From contig NZ_JBNQGD010000058.1 in assembly GCF_050436765.1 (NCBI RefSeq), positions 1-39,358 of the forward strand: a DNA stretch of 39,358 bases, given 5' to 3'. Under the pieces are notes generated by a model. That model was not told the DNA's origin. It searched no databases and saw nothing but the letters and a program-made list of their open reading frames with translations. Below, one piece after another: positions 17,846-26,550 of the stretch. The translations under genes were made by a program, and so were the position numbers. Source of the stretch: Arachidicoccus sp050436765 (GTDB lineage: Bacteria; Bacteroidota; Bacteroidia; Chitinophagales; Chitinophagaceae). The first letter of the stretch is position 1, and every line of letters begins with the position of its first letter.

Positions 17846-18814
17846 TTAAAAATCTTCTTCAGTAGAAAATACGTCAAAACCCTCCGCACTACTTACGCCA
17901 GATTTCTGATAATCTCCTACTCTCTTTTCAAAGAAATTGGTTTTGCCTTGCAGAGAAATCATTTCCATAAAATCGAAAGGGTTGGAAACATTATACACTG
18001 CTTTGTGTCCCAATTCCGTTATCCAACGGTCTGCAACAAATTCAATATATTGCTTCATTAAGTCTGCATTCATTCCAATTAATCTCACCGGCAATGCTTC
18101 CGTAATAAATTCCTTTTCTATTGCCACCGCATCTGTTATAATTTTTGTAACTGCCTCTTCAGACAATTTATTTTTCAGCATTGAATATAGCAAACAAGCG
18201 AACTCACAATGCAACCCTTCGTCACGACTGATAAGTTCGTTGGAAAAGGTCAGCCCGGGCATTAAACCACGCTTTTTCAACCAGAAAATAGAACAGAAAC
18301 TGCCACTAAAGAAAATACCTTCCACAGCCGCAAACGCCACCAAACGCTCTGCAAATGACCCATTTTCAATCCAACGCAATGCCCATTCTGCCTTTTGTTT
18401 GACTGCAGGAATCGTTTCAATTGCGTGAAAGAAATCGTTTTTTTGTTTGGGGTCTTTAATATACGTATCAATTAATAATGCATAGGTTTCAGAATGAATA
18501 TTCTCCATCATTATTTGAAACCCATAAAAACAACGCGCTTCGGGCAATTGAACCTCGCTCATAAAATTAACCGCAAGGTTTTCATTGACAATACCATCGC
18601 TAGCTGCGAAAAAAGCTAATACATGGGAAATAAAATGACGTTCGCCTTCGTTCATTTTTTCATTCCAGTCTTTTAAATCTGAACCCAAATCTATCTCTTC
18701 GGCCGTCCAGAAACTCGCCTCATGCTGTTTATACTTTTCCCAGATTTTTGGGTAATTAATAGGTAGAATAACAAAACGGTCTTTATTTTCCCTCAATAGG
18801 ATCTCTTCTTCCAT
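17846..18814 (-). CDS. nrdB: Class Ia ribonucleotide reductase, beta subunit
   Basis: NrdB makes the diiron-tyrosyl radical that starts catalysis in NrdA. The 322-residue protein has the normal length and a eukaryote-like sequence. Metal ligands are Asp42 in FWTAEEID, the Glu in GIVNENLAVNF, Glu104 and His107 in ENIHSETY, and later EGIFFSG and DEGLHCEF. The radical tyrosine is present as Tyr111 in HSETYALLID, so this is a true tyrosyl-radical enzyme and not a Phe variant. The C-terminal acidic tail FDVFSTEEDF is the peptide that docks on NrdA. It is the first gene of the nrdB-nrdA pair. I found no convincing NrdR box in the 496-base upstream region. Confidence 0.96.
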   Translation of the reverse strand: MEEEILLRENKDRFVILPINYPKIWEKYKQHEASFWTAEEIDLGSDLKDWNEKMNEGERHFISHVLAFFAASDGIVNENLAVNFMSEVQLPEARCFYGFQIMMENIHSETYALLIDTYIKDPKQKNDFFHAIETIPAVKQKAEWALRWIENGSFAERLVAFAAVEGIFFSGSFCSIFWLKKRGLMPGLTFSNELISRDEGLHCEFACLLYSMLKNKLSEEAVTKIITDAVAIEKEFITEALPVRLIGMNADLMKQYIEFVADRWITELGHKAVYNVSNPFDFMEMISLQGKTNFFEKRVGDYQKSGVSSAEGFDVFSTEEDF

Positions 18815-19310
18815 ACAAAATATTTTTAGATATACTTAAAAAATGTTAGCCAAATTAATCGTGCAAACCTTATCCTTACTTCGTTGACAAAACACCCCAA
18901 AACTCTCTAGGTGTTCTATATGAATAAATTTTTCTTAAGGAATAATCAAAAAGGATTGCGACATCGAATCACAGTGCAAGTTTACAACCCGTGCACGTAA
19001 AACAAGACTATACTTTTGAACACAATGTGGATAGTTTTTTCAAAAAAGTCTGTAAGCTTTTGACATCAAGCTTTTGCCGTATTAGAGATGATTTATGCAG
19101 GTGGTTGGGAAAAATATTTTTGCCCTTTTAGGTATTTTTCCGTACATGTTTAACACGTTAGTTTTGGTGAGCTATACAATTTTTATCGGTCCAGGTCTCT
19201 GTGCGCAAGTGCAGCCACTATACACCTGCTTTCGATGGCATTTTCGCAGTCGTCTTATGGCATGTAATATATAACACATAAAGAGGTTTATGGTAAATAA
19301 TACTGCAATA
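18815..19310. other. Long intergenic region upstream of nrdB
   Basis: This 496-base stretch must carry the nrdB promoter, but I could not place a good consensus. It contains a direct repeat of AAGCTTTTG (19054-19062 and 19068-19076, 14 bases apart), the symmetric TTTTTTCAAAAAA (19035-19047), and a 59-codon plus-strand frame (19095-19274) with one hydrophobic segment. None of these has a clear function. Confidence 0.45.
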
Positions 19311-20630
19311 CTATTTGGCAATTTCTATTTTAACTTTCTTATTCTTGATGCGTTGGTCCTTTATCAAACGAAGTGCATTGGACGATTTTAACCTGTTGAC
19401 AGCAACAAAAGAATGAAAATCTTTCACCTCAATTAAGCCTATATCCTCTTTTTTCAATTCGGCCTTTTGCGATAAGAAACCTACAATATCTATTTTGTTG
19501 ACTTTATCTTTTTTCCCAGCGGCGATAAAAAAAGTAACCCACTTTGTCTTTTCGGGCAGGACCACTTTTGCCGGCAATTCAATCTCTTCAATGTCCTGAT
19601 CCACATAGGGGGGCAAATATTCGGTTGACGATAGAAATAAAACCACAGTTCCGCTTGCCTCCATTCTTGCAGTACGGCCATTGCGGTGTGTATATATGTC
19701 CTGGGTTTGAGGCAACTGATAGTGAATAATGTATCGAATATTAGGAATATCTAAGCCTCTTGCGGCAAGATCGGTCGTCACTAAAATATTTACGGTACCA
19801 TTTCTAAACTTGTTCAATGCACTATCACGATCCCGTTGTTCCATCGCGCCGTGATAAAATTCATTGTAAATCCCTTTTTCATAAAGCTGGTTACTTACCC
19901 TTTCTACCGCTTCGCGATGATTACAGAAAACAATGGTGGAGCGATTGCCAATTTTACAGAGAAAGCGAAACAAAATGTCAAATTTATTTTCAGAATCCGA
20001 CACTATCTTTTTGACATCTAAGGAATTTTTTAATTCCGTCTCCTGGGTCAGAAAAGAAAGTTTTTGCGCATTATTTAAAGCCAAGAAACCAGGTATATCC
20101 ACTGCTTCCGTTGCCGAAGTCAAGACTTTCTTAGAAATATGTTTTAAAGATGTTAAAATAAATTCCATTTCGGCCAAAAAGCCCAATTCAAGCGATTTAT
20201 CGAATTCATCAAGAACCAACAAGCGAATGTCTTTTGTCTGAATACTACCTCTTCTCAGATGATCGCACAGACGACCGGGCGTTCCTATGATTAATGCAGG
20301 GCTATCAATTAAGTTATTCTCTTCTATTTCCCGTTTATGTCCGCCATAGCAACAAGTAACTTTAAAACCAGTCTGCATTTTTTTAAATACCTGTTCTATT
20401 TGTAATGCCAACTCACGCGAAGGCACCACAATAAGTGCTTGTGTATGTTTAACTTGGGCTTTCAGTTGCAAAAAAAGCGGCAATAAAAATGCCAGTGTCT
20501 TTCCGGAGCCCGTTGCCGACAATAAAATCAAATCCTGATCTCGTTCATTTGCAGCCAAAGCTGCCTGTTGCATTTCATTAAGCGTCTGAATCTGTAAATT
20601 GTCTAATAGGGTCTGTAATTTTCCGTCCAT
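19311..20630 (-). CDS. DEAD-box RNA helicase, DbpA-like
   Basis: This 439-residue ATP-dependent RNA helicase has the core motifs in order: Q-motif-like LNEMQQAAL, motif I SATGSGKT, Ia PSRELALQIE, TPGRLCDHL, motif II as DEFD, motif III SATEA, VFCNHREAV, LVTTDLAARGLDIP and motif VI HRNGRTARM. The last 75 or so residues (KWVTFFIAAGKKDKVNKIDI onward) match the RNA-binding domain of DbpA, which in E. coli directs the enzyme to 23S rRNA hairpin 92 during 50S assembly. A ribosome-assembly role is therefore inferred. Motif II differs from the usual DEAD in its third and fourth residues. It is transcribed on its own, downstream of a hairpin at 20764-20791. Confidence 0.9.
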   Translation of the reverse strand: MDGKLQTLLDNLQIQTLNEMQQAALAANERDQDLILLSATGSGKTLAFLLPLFLQLKAQVKHTQALIVVPSRELALQIEQVFKKMQTGFKVTCCYGGHKREIEENNLIDSPALIIGTPGRLCDHLRRGSIQTKDIRLLVLDEFDKSLELGFLAEMEFILTSLKHISKKVLTSATEAVDIPGFLALNNAQKLSFLTQETELKNSLDVKKIVSDSENKFDILFRFLCKIGNRSTIVFCNHREAVERVSNQLYEKGIYNEFYHGAMEQRDRDSALNKFRNGTVNILVTTDLAARGLDIPNIRYIIHYQLPQTQDIYTHRNGRTARMEASGTVVLFLSSTEYLPPYVDQDIEEIELPAKVVLPEKTKWVTFFIAAGKKDKVNKIDIVGFLSQKAELKKEDIGLIEVKDFHSFVAVNRLKSSNALRLIKDQRIKNKKVKIEIAK

Positions 20631-20763
20631 AAAGGTAAATGTAGGGGGAATAATGGAGTTATTTTAAAAAATATTTTAATCTTATTAAACCTCTACAAAA
20701 GACGCAGGTCTAATAGATAGAATTTTGTTTTAATGATTTTTATGCAGCAGGGTTAAGAATAGG

Positions 20764-20795
20764 AAGGCGGTTCGATTATTTCGACCGCCTTTTCT
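20764..20795. terminator. Hairpin after the amylomaltase gene
   Basis: AAGGCGGTTCGA and TCGACCGCCTT form a GC-rich stem with one bulged base around a TTATT loop (20764-20791). It lies just past the amylomaltase stop (20803, minus strand). The T-run is on the plus-strand side, so as a minus-strand terminator it is imperfect. Confidence 0.5.
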
Positions 20796-20802
20796 ATGTA
20801 TG

Positions 20803-22779
20803 TCATCGTCCGTTATGCGCTATCAATTCTTTTAATGATTGGTTAAAATCTTTGAGTGCGATTAATTGCTCCAAATCAATCGGCATCCTGTATTGCCAAT
20901 ACTGATTAGGGTTTTCCGGATGATTAATTTGTTCATCTTCTACATTGGTAAAATGAAAAGCATCATTATTATTCAATAAATCTTGCATTAAAAAAATGCT
21001 CCACATGGCAGGCGATTGCAAGTGCTCTTGTATAATCAGCTTGTTCAACCAGCCCGGGCAATCTGCCTGAGACGGAGCAATGCCTTCTTGCGACAAGGCG
21101 TCATTATAAAAATGCTGCGCGCTGTCCCGGTTTAAACGAAGCCACCAACCCCTAATCGTACTAGTATCATGGGTGGAGGGTGATACTACACTTAGATAGG
21201 GTACCTTTTCCAAATGCTCAAATCCACTTCCCAATTGCTTCGGCATACGTTGTACATACAACCCCAACAAACCTAAATGCTGCATCACTTCCGGAACTGA
21301 ATTAGGCACAAAACCTAAATCTTCCCCGCAGACCAACATATTTGTCGCATTCTTTATTGCCGGAAGCTTTTCCATAGCTTCCGATTTCCACAAGTCGTTC
21401 TGCCGACTAAAAAAGTAATCGTTGTATAAACTTAAAAGCCCGTTTTTAACCTCATTATTCAAATATTGGAAAGAAGAAGTGTGCTGCATGTTAAAGCGAA
21501 AATGGAAAGCATTTCCATCGTCCTGGACCGGAAGTAAAACCACATTTACCAGTAGTTCCATCAAAGACTGCAGCAACCACTTGTTGTAGGTGCTTTTTTC
21601 CAATGTATCAAAGTAATTAAGTAACTTACGTTGCGTGTCGAAAGCCTCTTTAAACAGATAAATGCCTTCTTCTTTTTCATCGAAATAAACAGTTACGACA
21701 TTATCAAAAGAATCAACAAACATTTCTTTTAATAAGACAAAATGTACAAATGGTTTCCATAAACGCTCCAACGGAAAATGCACACCAACGCGGTATAATT
21801 CGTTCTTATCAATAGGAATAGCCGGATCAAAATGGCCCAAAATACCTTCCGTTGCCGAAACCGGAATACTCCAAATTCTAAAAAAACCAAGTACGTGGTC
21901 CAAGCGAATTGCATCAAAATATTGAGAAGTGTGTTGCAAGCGTTTACGCCACCAATTATATCCTTCGGCCTTCATCTCCGGCCAGTTATACGTAGGAAAG
22001 CCCCAATTTTGGCCGCTGACGGCAAAGTCATCGGGTGGTGCGCCGGCTTGCGAATTAGTATTATATAAACTTGTATTCACCCATACGTCGACACTATTTC
22101 TATAAACACCTATTGCTATATCTCCCTTCAACACCACTTGATGTTCATGTGCATAACTTACCGCATCTTTCAATTGGGTATGCAGATGATATTGTACAAA
22201 ATAATGAATCATTAAGCCGTCTCTATCATCGGACATCAGTCTTTGCAACAATTCCTCGTCGAATGATTTTTCATTCCACTGCGAAAAATCCACTGTTTTA
22301 AACTGATCTCTTAAATAACAAAAACAAGCGTAAGGCTTCAGCCAGCTTTCATTTTCCGTATAAAATTTTTGGTACCCAACAGAGGAGAAAACGGTTTCCT
22401 TGGATAAAGGAAAGACTTCCTTCACAAACTGCCATTTAGCCATCAGGCACACTTCATAATCGACCTTATCTAAAGCGTTCAATTCAATACGCCTCCCTTC
22501 ATATTTTGACAGCAAAGTTTTTTCTTCACCAGCAATGGCAGGTAAATACAAATACAAAGGATGCAATGCAAAAACAGAAATAGCTGCGTAGGGATAGGAA
22601 TCTTTCCAGGTGCCGGTGGCAGTCGTATCATTAATAGGCAATAACTGCATTAATTTCAACCCCACGGACTGACACCATTTAACGGCTTTTTTCAAATCGT
22701 TAAAATCACCAACGCCAAAACTACTCTCAGAGCGCAAACTAAAGAGTGGCGTTATTACCCCCGCACCCCTCCAATTCCT
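20803..22779 (-). pseudogene. malQ: 4-alpha-glucanotransferase catalytic part (GH77), cut off by an in-frame TGA
   Basis: This is the amylomaltase domain, which transfers alpha-1,4-glucan segments in the use of maltodextrin and glycogen. The frame continues directly from the CBM20 part after one TGA (22780-22782): RNWRGAGVITPLFSLRSES is the normal entry to the GH77 barrel. Catalytic motifs are intact: nucleophile Asp in AIRLDHVLGF, acid/base Glu in VCGEDLGFVP and the third Asp in STHDTSTIRGWW. The first plausible start inside this part is a TTG in the middle of the conserved LRSE segment, so independent translation is unlikely. Options are a recent nonsense mutation, TGA readthrough, or a one-base sequencing or assembly error. 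The enzyme identity is secure; whether it is made is not. Confidence 0.88.
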
Positions 22780-23718
22780 TCAGTTGTTTCTAAAGAATCC
22801 ATCATTTAATACAGCAGCTTTTGTCCCTGCTGCCGCATCTAACAAACGACGATTATCTCCTTGTTCAAATGCAATAAAAGATTTATTTTCTATATCGTAA
22901 ATACCATATTTGTATTGAACAGGAGCAGAAGTTTGTGCCAGTGTGACATTTACTTTCCAAAAGCCAGATTCCGTATCAGGGAAAAGCAAAACGGCTTTTT
23001 CGGGATTCCAATTACTGAGGGCCGCATTATTGCCTAAGAGACAAACAATCTGATTTGCTGCTAATTGCGGCGCCTTTATCTTAAATTGATGTGTACCTTT
23101 TTTTAGTGCGGTCTTTTTAATAGACGCAATATGGCCGGGTATTAAAACTTTAAATACATCGGTTGAAAACGCATTTTGTTCAAACCCGCTGTAATTCCAG
23201 GCATCCGAAATATTCAGGGCATCAAGAGCGGATGGGACTTCTAAATGATACACAGCACTTTTCTCAAAACTGCCATCCTGATTCTTTATAATATAATAAT
23301 AATTTAATCCTTTATCACCAAGTGTTTTTCTATCCAACTCAATATCTAATGACCAATGATTTTGATCGACATAGGCAAGTGCCAGCGCTTTATCATCACT
23401 ATTTGAACCAAACGAAGGTTGATCTCCTACGATAAATATACTTTGCCCAAACGCAGTAGAATATATCAACTGAAAAGTAATAGACAGGGCATTGTTTTTG
23501 GCCACAGTCTTAATTGCTTTTGTTTTCCCAACCGGTTTTTCTACTTTCTTCGCAGTAGCGGGTTTTGACGTTTCCGCACCCACTGCATTGTTGGAGGCAG
23601 CCTTCTTGGCGATAGCTTTTTTCACGACTATATCTCCAGCTTTTTTTACAGTTTTTGTTGTTGCCTGAGTCCTTACAGTGGCCAATTTCTTCGGTGTTTT
23701 TTCTTTTTCGGGAGACAT
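22780..23718 (-). CDS. N-terminal starch-binding part (two CBM20 domains) of the amylomaltase
   Basis: These 312 residues are the N-terminal part of a Bacteroidota-type GH77 enzyme, ending at the in-frame TGA. Residues 1 to about 78 are rich in Lys, Ala and Thr without clear globular sequence. Two CBM20 starch-binding domains follow: about 80-175 (ITFQLIYSTAFGQSIFIVGD, HWSLDIEL, YYYIIKNQDGS) and about 190-305 (HQFKIKAPQLAANQIVCLLG, LSNWNPEKAVLL, FWKVNVTL, VQYKYGIYD). In the usual single polypeptide these precede the catalytic barrel. If translation stops at the TGA, the product would bind glucan without cutting it. A -7 box, TATATTTG, lies at 23794-23787, about 70 bases upstream of ATG 23718. 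Confidence 0.85.
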   Translation of the reverse strand: MSPEKEKTPKKLATVRTQATTKTVKKAGDIVVKKAIAKKAASNNAVGAETSKPATAKKVEKPVGKTKAIKTVAKNNALSITFQLIYSTAFGQSIFIVGDQPSFGSNSDDKALALAYVDQNHWSLDIELDRKTLGDKGLNYYYIIKNQDGSFEKSAVYHLEVPSALDALNISDAWNYSGFEQNAFSTDVFKVLIPGHIASIKKTALKKGTHQFKIKAPQLAANQIVCLLGNNAALSNWNPEKAVLLFPDTESGFWKVNVTLAQTSAPVQYKYGIYDIENKSFIAFEQGDNRRLLDAAAGTKAAVLNDGFFRNN

Positions 23719-23786
23719 AGGAGTAAGATTAAAAATGATTGCTTTTACTAATTAATAAAAGAATTAATTTAAAAATTATTATAATG

Positions 23787-23794
23787 CAAATATA
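23787..23794 (-). promoter_or_regulatory. -7 box of the amylomaltase gene
   Basis: The minus strand reads TATATTTG, an exact TAnnTTTG match, 68 bases upstream of the ATG at 23718. No TTTG is seen at the right distance upstream. It lies inside the 104-base gap after the DUF6263-like gene, so the amylomaltase can be transcribed independently. Confidence 0.5.
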
Positions 23795-23822
23795 CAACTT
23801 ATTTCGGAATATGAATAAGGGT

Positions 23823-25196
23823 CTAAGGCGTGGTTACCGCTTCATTAATTTTCGAGACAGCCGAGGCGGGTATAGCCTTACCTTCAAATTCCACGCTACC
23901 CTTCATCGTAAAAACAATGTTCTTTGATTTTATCAGCCCGGAACCGGCATCCACCTTCATCTTTCCGGTTTGCAAGCCGGTGAATTTGGTCTCAAAAGTA
24001 TGCCCGTCACTCTGTATCGATCCGGTTTGTTCGACAGAACCCGTCACCAGAATAATGATATCGTTGCGCAAAATATTTTGCACTTTATAATTATTCACTC
24101 TTTTGTTGGATTTATTGATGGTGGAGTCCTTCCAGACGTCCCCAATTTTTAAACTGTCTAAACGCTTATTCATAATCAGACTAAAATTATCCCCCACCTC
24201 GGCATCACCACCAGAAGAAAGAGAAAGGCTGCCTAAAACTGAACGTATTTTTCTTCCCATTTCTGTGGTATCCGTTTGAAGAATCACACCATTGCTATCC
24301 ACGATCAATTGCGCATGCTTACCCACTATATCAAATAGCGGCTTCGCAAAAGTTGAAGTAGAATCTTGTTTCTGCTCGGAATTATATTGCAATTGCACAC
24401 CCATTGTTTCCACTTCTGTATTCAATTTTGTAACGGAGACGTCGAAGCGAAACTGCCCCCCTACCGTATCTTTCAGAAAATATTCCGTATTAAAATCCGC
24501 ATTTGTTTTATAGGAAACGTTTTGTTGTAAAATAGATAGATTGGTCTGGGTTTCTATTGTGCTATTCTTCTCAAACTTCTTGTAGGGCTTAAATAATTGA
24601 TGAAAAGTATAATCAGCAGATGAATTCTTTGGCGCAAATAAACTATCTATTTCCTTCTGTTCTTCTGCTTTCGTTTCCGGTATGGCATTCCTTTTCGATT
24701 CGCTGTTCGCATTCATTATTTTCTTATGATTTTGGCGGGCAGAATCCGGTAACCTTTTGGTAAAAATATCGGCAATCGTATCTTTTGGAACAATTGAATC
24801 TACGACAGAGTTCTGCGGCAATGAATCAACAGTTTTTGGAGTAGAGACTAAAGTATTAGGCAACTTGTGTTTAGTGGCAGAGTCAATCGCTTTCTTGAGG
24901 AAAAGCGAACCGGTAGTCAGCTGAATGCCCTTATTTACAACCGTATCTTTAAGGGTAGTATTGGTGTCCGCTATTCTCTTCTGAACAGTCAGGCTAATCG
25001 AATTTTTAGGCAAAACCGGAGCTGTGGTATCTCTTGAAATGACGGTCGAATCTGAAATCTTGTTCAAAGAAAGCGAGTCCGCACCCTTTTTTATTAAAAC
25101 GGTAGAAATAGAATCCTTTGTATGGCTAAATGTAGAGTCTTGTGCATAAGCAGTTGAAACAACAATAAAACATAAACACAATATCAATAATTTCAT
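23823..25196 (-). CDS. Exported DUF6263-like protein with Ser/Thr/Asp-rich N-terminal half
   Basis: This is a 457-residue exported protein of unknown function. The ATG at 25196 is chosen because it starts a signal peptide (MKLLILCLCFIVVSTAYAQ) and lies downstream of a consensus promoter; the frame extends to 25277 but that would begin upstream of the promoter. Residues of about 20-190 are low-complexity and hydrophilic, with recurring DS, DT and KDT units (for example DSTVISRDTT, LKDTVVNKG, PKDTIADIF), probably a flexible linker. Residues of about 200-455 form a beta-rich domain with DFNTEYFLKDTVGGQFRFD, DSNGVILQTDTTEMG, LKIGDVWKDST and a GSVEFEGKAIP end, resembling DUF6263. It may be a periplasmic or surface protein. 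Confidence 0.7.
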   Translation of the reverse strand: MKLLILCLCFIVVSTAYAQDSTFSHTKDSISTVLIKKGADSLSLNKISDSTVISRDTTAPVLPKNSISLTVQKRIADTNTTLKDTVVNKGIQLTTGSLFLKKAIDSATKHKLPNTLVSTPKTVDSLPQNSVVDSIVPKDTIADIFTKRLPDSARQNHKKIMNANSESKRNAIPETKAEEQKEIDSLFAPKNSSADYTFHQLFKPYKKFEKNSTIETQTNLSILQQNVSYKTNADFNTEYFLKDTVGGQFRFDVSVTKLNTEVETMGVQLQYNSEQKQDSTSTFAKPLFDIVGKHAQLIVDSNGVILQTDTTEMGRKIRSVLGSLSLSSGGDAEVGDNFSLIMNKRLDSLKIGDVWKDSTINKSNKRVNNYKVQNILRNDIIILVTGSVEQTGSIQSDGHTFETKFTGLQTGKMKVDAGSGLIKSKNIVFTMKGSVEFEGKAIPASAVSKINEAVTTP

Positions 25197-25240
25197 TCTA
25201 TAATTAGCTTTTGCACATTGCATTAATGCAGTTTCCTTGC

Positions 25241-25273
25241 CAAAATTAACTTTAGTGTGTAAATCAAAACAAA
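25241..25273 (-). promoter_or_regulatory. Consensus Bacteroidota promoter of the DUF6263-like gene
   Basis: On the minus strand TTTG (25273-25270), 21 bases, then TAATTTTG (25248-25241) fully matches the phylum consensus. Transcription should start near 25235. The leader then contains the perfect 12-bp palindrome TGCATTAATGCA (25219-25230) before ATG 25196. Confidence 0.75.
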
Positions 25274-25305
25274 ACATTCACATAAATATTCTTTAAAACA
25301 AAAGT

Positions 25306-25341
25306 CTACAGCAAGCATTGATACCGCAAAACTTGCTGTAG
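25306..25341 (-). terminator. Terminator of the cystathionine gamma-synthase gene
   Basis: CTACAGCAAG (25306-25315) and CTTGCTGTAG (25332-25341) are a perfect 10-bp inverted repeat with a 16-base loop, starting 9 bases past the stop of the minus-strand gene. The minus strand continues ACTTTTGTTTT, a loose T-rich tail. Confidence 0.7.
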
Positions 25342-25349
25342 CAATTATT

Positions 25350-26513
25350 TTATTCACCCAGGGCCTGTCTCAAATCTTCAATCAGGTCATCAGCGTCCTC
25401 GATACCTACACTCAAACGCATTAAAGAATCATTTAAACCATTTTTAATTCTCTCTTCACGGGGAATGGAAGCGTGCGTCATTCTCGCTGGGTGATTAATT
25501 AAAGATTCAACACCACCAAGACTTTCGGCTAAGGTAATAATCTTGGTAGATGTCACTACCCGATCTACTTCTTCTATCGAACCATTCTTTAGTTCAAAAC
25601 TCAACATCCCCCCGAACTTACGCATTTGTTTTTTTGCAATGGCGTATGCTGGATGATCTTCAAAACCACACCAATGTACCACAGCCACTTTGGGATGATT
25701 GCGTAAAAAATGAGCAATCTTCTCACCATTTTCACAATGCCGGTCCATACGCACGTGCAAAGTTTTGATCCCACGTAGAATCAAAAAACAGTCCTGGGGT
25801 CCGGGAATAGCTCCACTACTTTTTTGAATAAAATATAATTGATCAAACAAATCCTTATCGTTCACGATAAGTGCTCCTAATACGACATCGCTGTGGCCAC
25901 CGAGATATTTGGTGGCAGAATGCAAAACAATGTCTGCACCAAAATTCAAAGGATTTTGCAAATATGGAGAAGCAAAAGTATTATCCACACAAAGCCACGC
26001 ACCTACTGATTTCGCCAGTTTTGCCACAGCTTCAATATCCGTAATATTAATAAGGGGATTGGTAGGTGTCTCTGTCCAAATAAGTTTGGTTTTTTTATTC
26101 AATAAAGGACGGATATTTTCAACATCCTTCATGTCTACATAATGAAACTGAATACCAAACTTCGCAAATAGTTGAGAAAATAAACGATAAGTACCTCCGT
26201 ACATATCGGTAGCCGCTATCACTTCATCACCAGGGCTCAGCAATTTAATAACGGCATCAGTCGCAGCCACACCGCTGCTAAAGGCCAGTCCATATTTTCC
26301 ATTTTCAATAGTTGCCAAAGCTTTTTCCAATGCCGCTCTTGTAGGATTGCCTGCACGCGAATAATCATAGCCCTTGGTAACGCCCGGTGATTGCTGTTTG
26401 AAGGTGGAGGTTTGGTATATCGGTGTCATAATAGCTCCTGTTTCAGCATCCGGTTCTACACCGGCGTGAATCATTTTCGTTGCAACTTTATAGTGCGCAT
26501 TGTCATTTGTCAT
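25350..26513 (-). CDS. metB: Cystathionine gamma-synthase / gamma-lyase family PLP enzyme
   Basis: This cytoplasmic PLP enzyme of Cys/Met metabolism either joins an activated homoserine with cysteine (MetB) or cleaves cystathionine. The product has 387 residues from ATG 26513, the normal length. Motifs: YDYSRAGNPTR, SSGVAATDAV, DMYGGTYRLF, WTETPTNPL, VDNTFASPYLQNPL and the PLP lysine in SATKYLGGHSD; the C-terminal LAESLGGVESLINHPA is typical. The frame extends to 26564, but an exact -7 box (26550-26543) lies between, so 26513 is the real start. Synthase and lyase cannot be told apart confidently from sequence reading alone; the metB symbol is the more common annotation for such Bacteroidota genes. 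It is transcribed alone and ends at a hairpin. Confidence 0.88.
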   Translation of the reverse strand: MTNDNAHYKVATKMIHAGVEPDAETGAIMTPIYQTSTFKQQSPGVTKGYDYSRAGNPTRAALEKALATIENGKYGLAFSSGVAATDAVIKLLSPGDEVIAATDMYGGTYRLFSQLFAKFGIQFHYVDMKDVENIRPLLNKKTKLIWTETPTNPLINITDIEAVAKLAKSVGAWLCVDNTFASPYLQNPLNFGADIVLHSATKYLGGHSDVVLGALIVNDKDLFDQLYFIQKSSGAIPGPQDCFLILRGIKTLHVRMDRHCENGEKIAHFLRNHPKVAVVHWCGFEDHPAYAIAKKQMRKFGGMLSFELKNGSIEEVDRVVTSTKIITLAESLGGVESLINHPARMTHASIPREERIKNGLNDSLMRLSVGIEDADDLIEDLRQALGE

Positions 26514-26542
26514 AGTTGAATAATAATTAATGTAAAGATGAG

Positions 26543-26550
26543 CAAAGGTA
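26543..26550 (-). promoter_or_regulatory. -7 box of the metB-like gene
   Basis: The minus strand reads TACCTTTG, an exact TAnnTTTG match. Transcription would start near 26536, leaving a leader of about 23 bases to ATG 26513. No TTTG at 19-21 bases upstream was found. Confidence 0.55.

Noticed and set aside
18815..19310. NrdR boxes controlling nrdB-nrdA
   Set aside because: Only a weak partial match (ACACAATGTGG near 19020) was seen, without a second box at the expected spacing.
25197..25277. Longer N terminus of the DUF6263-like protein
   Set aside because: The extra 27 codons overlap the consensus promoter, and the signal peptide starts at 25196.
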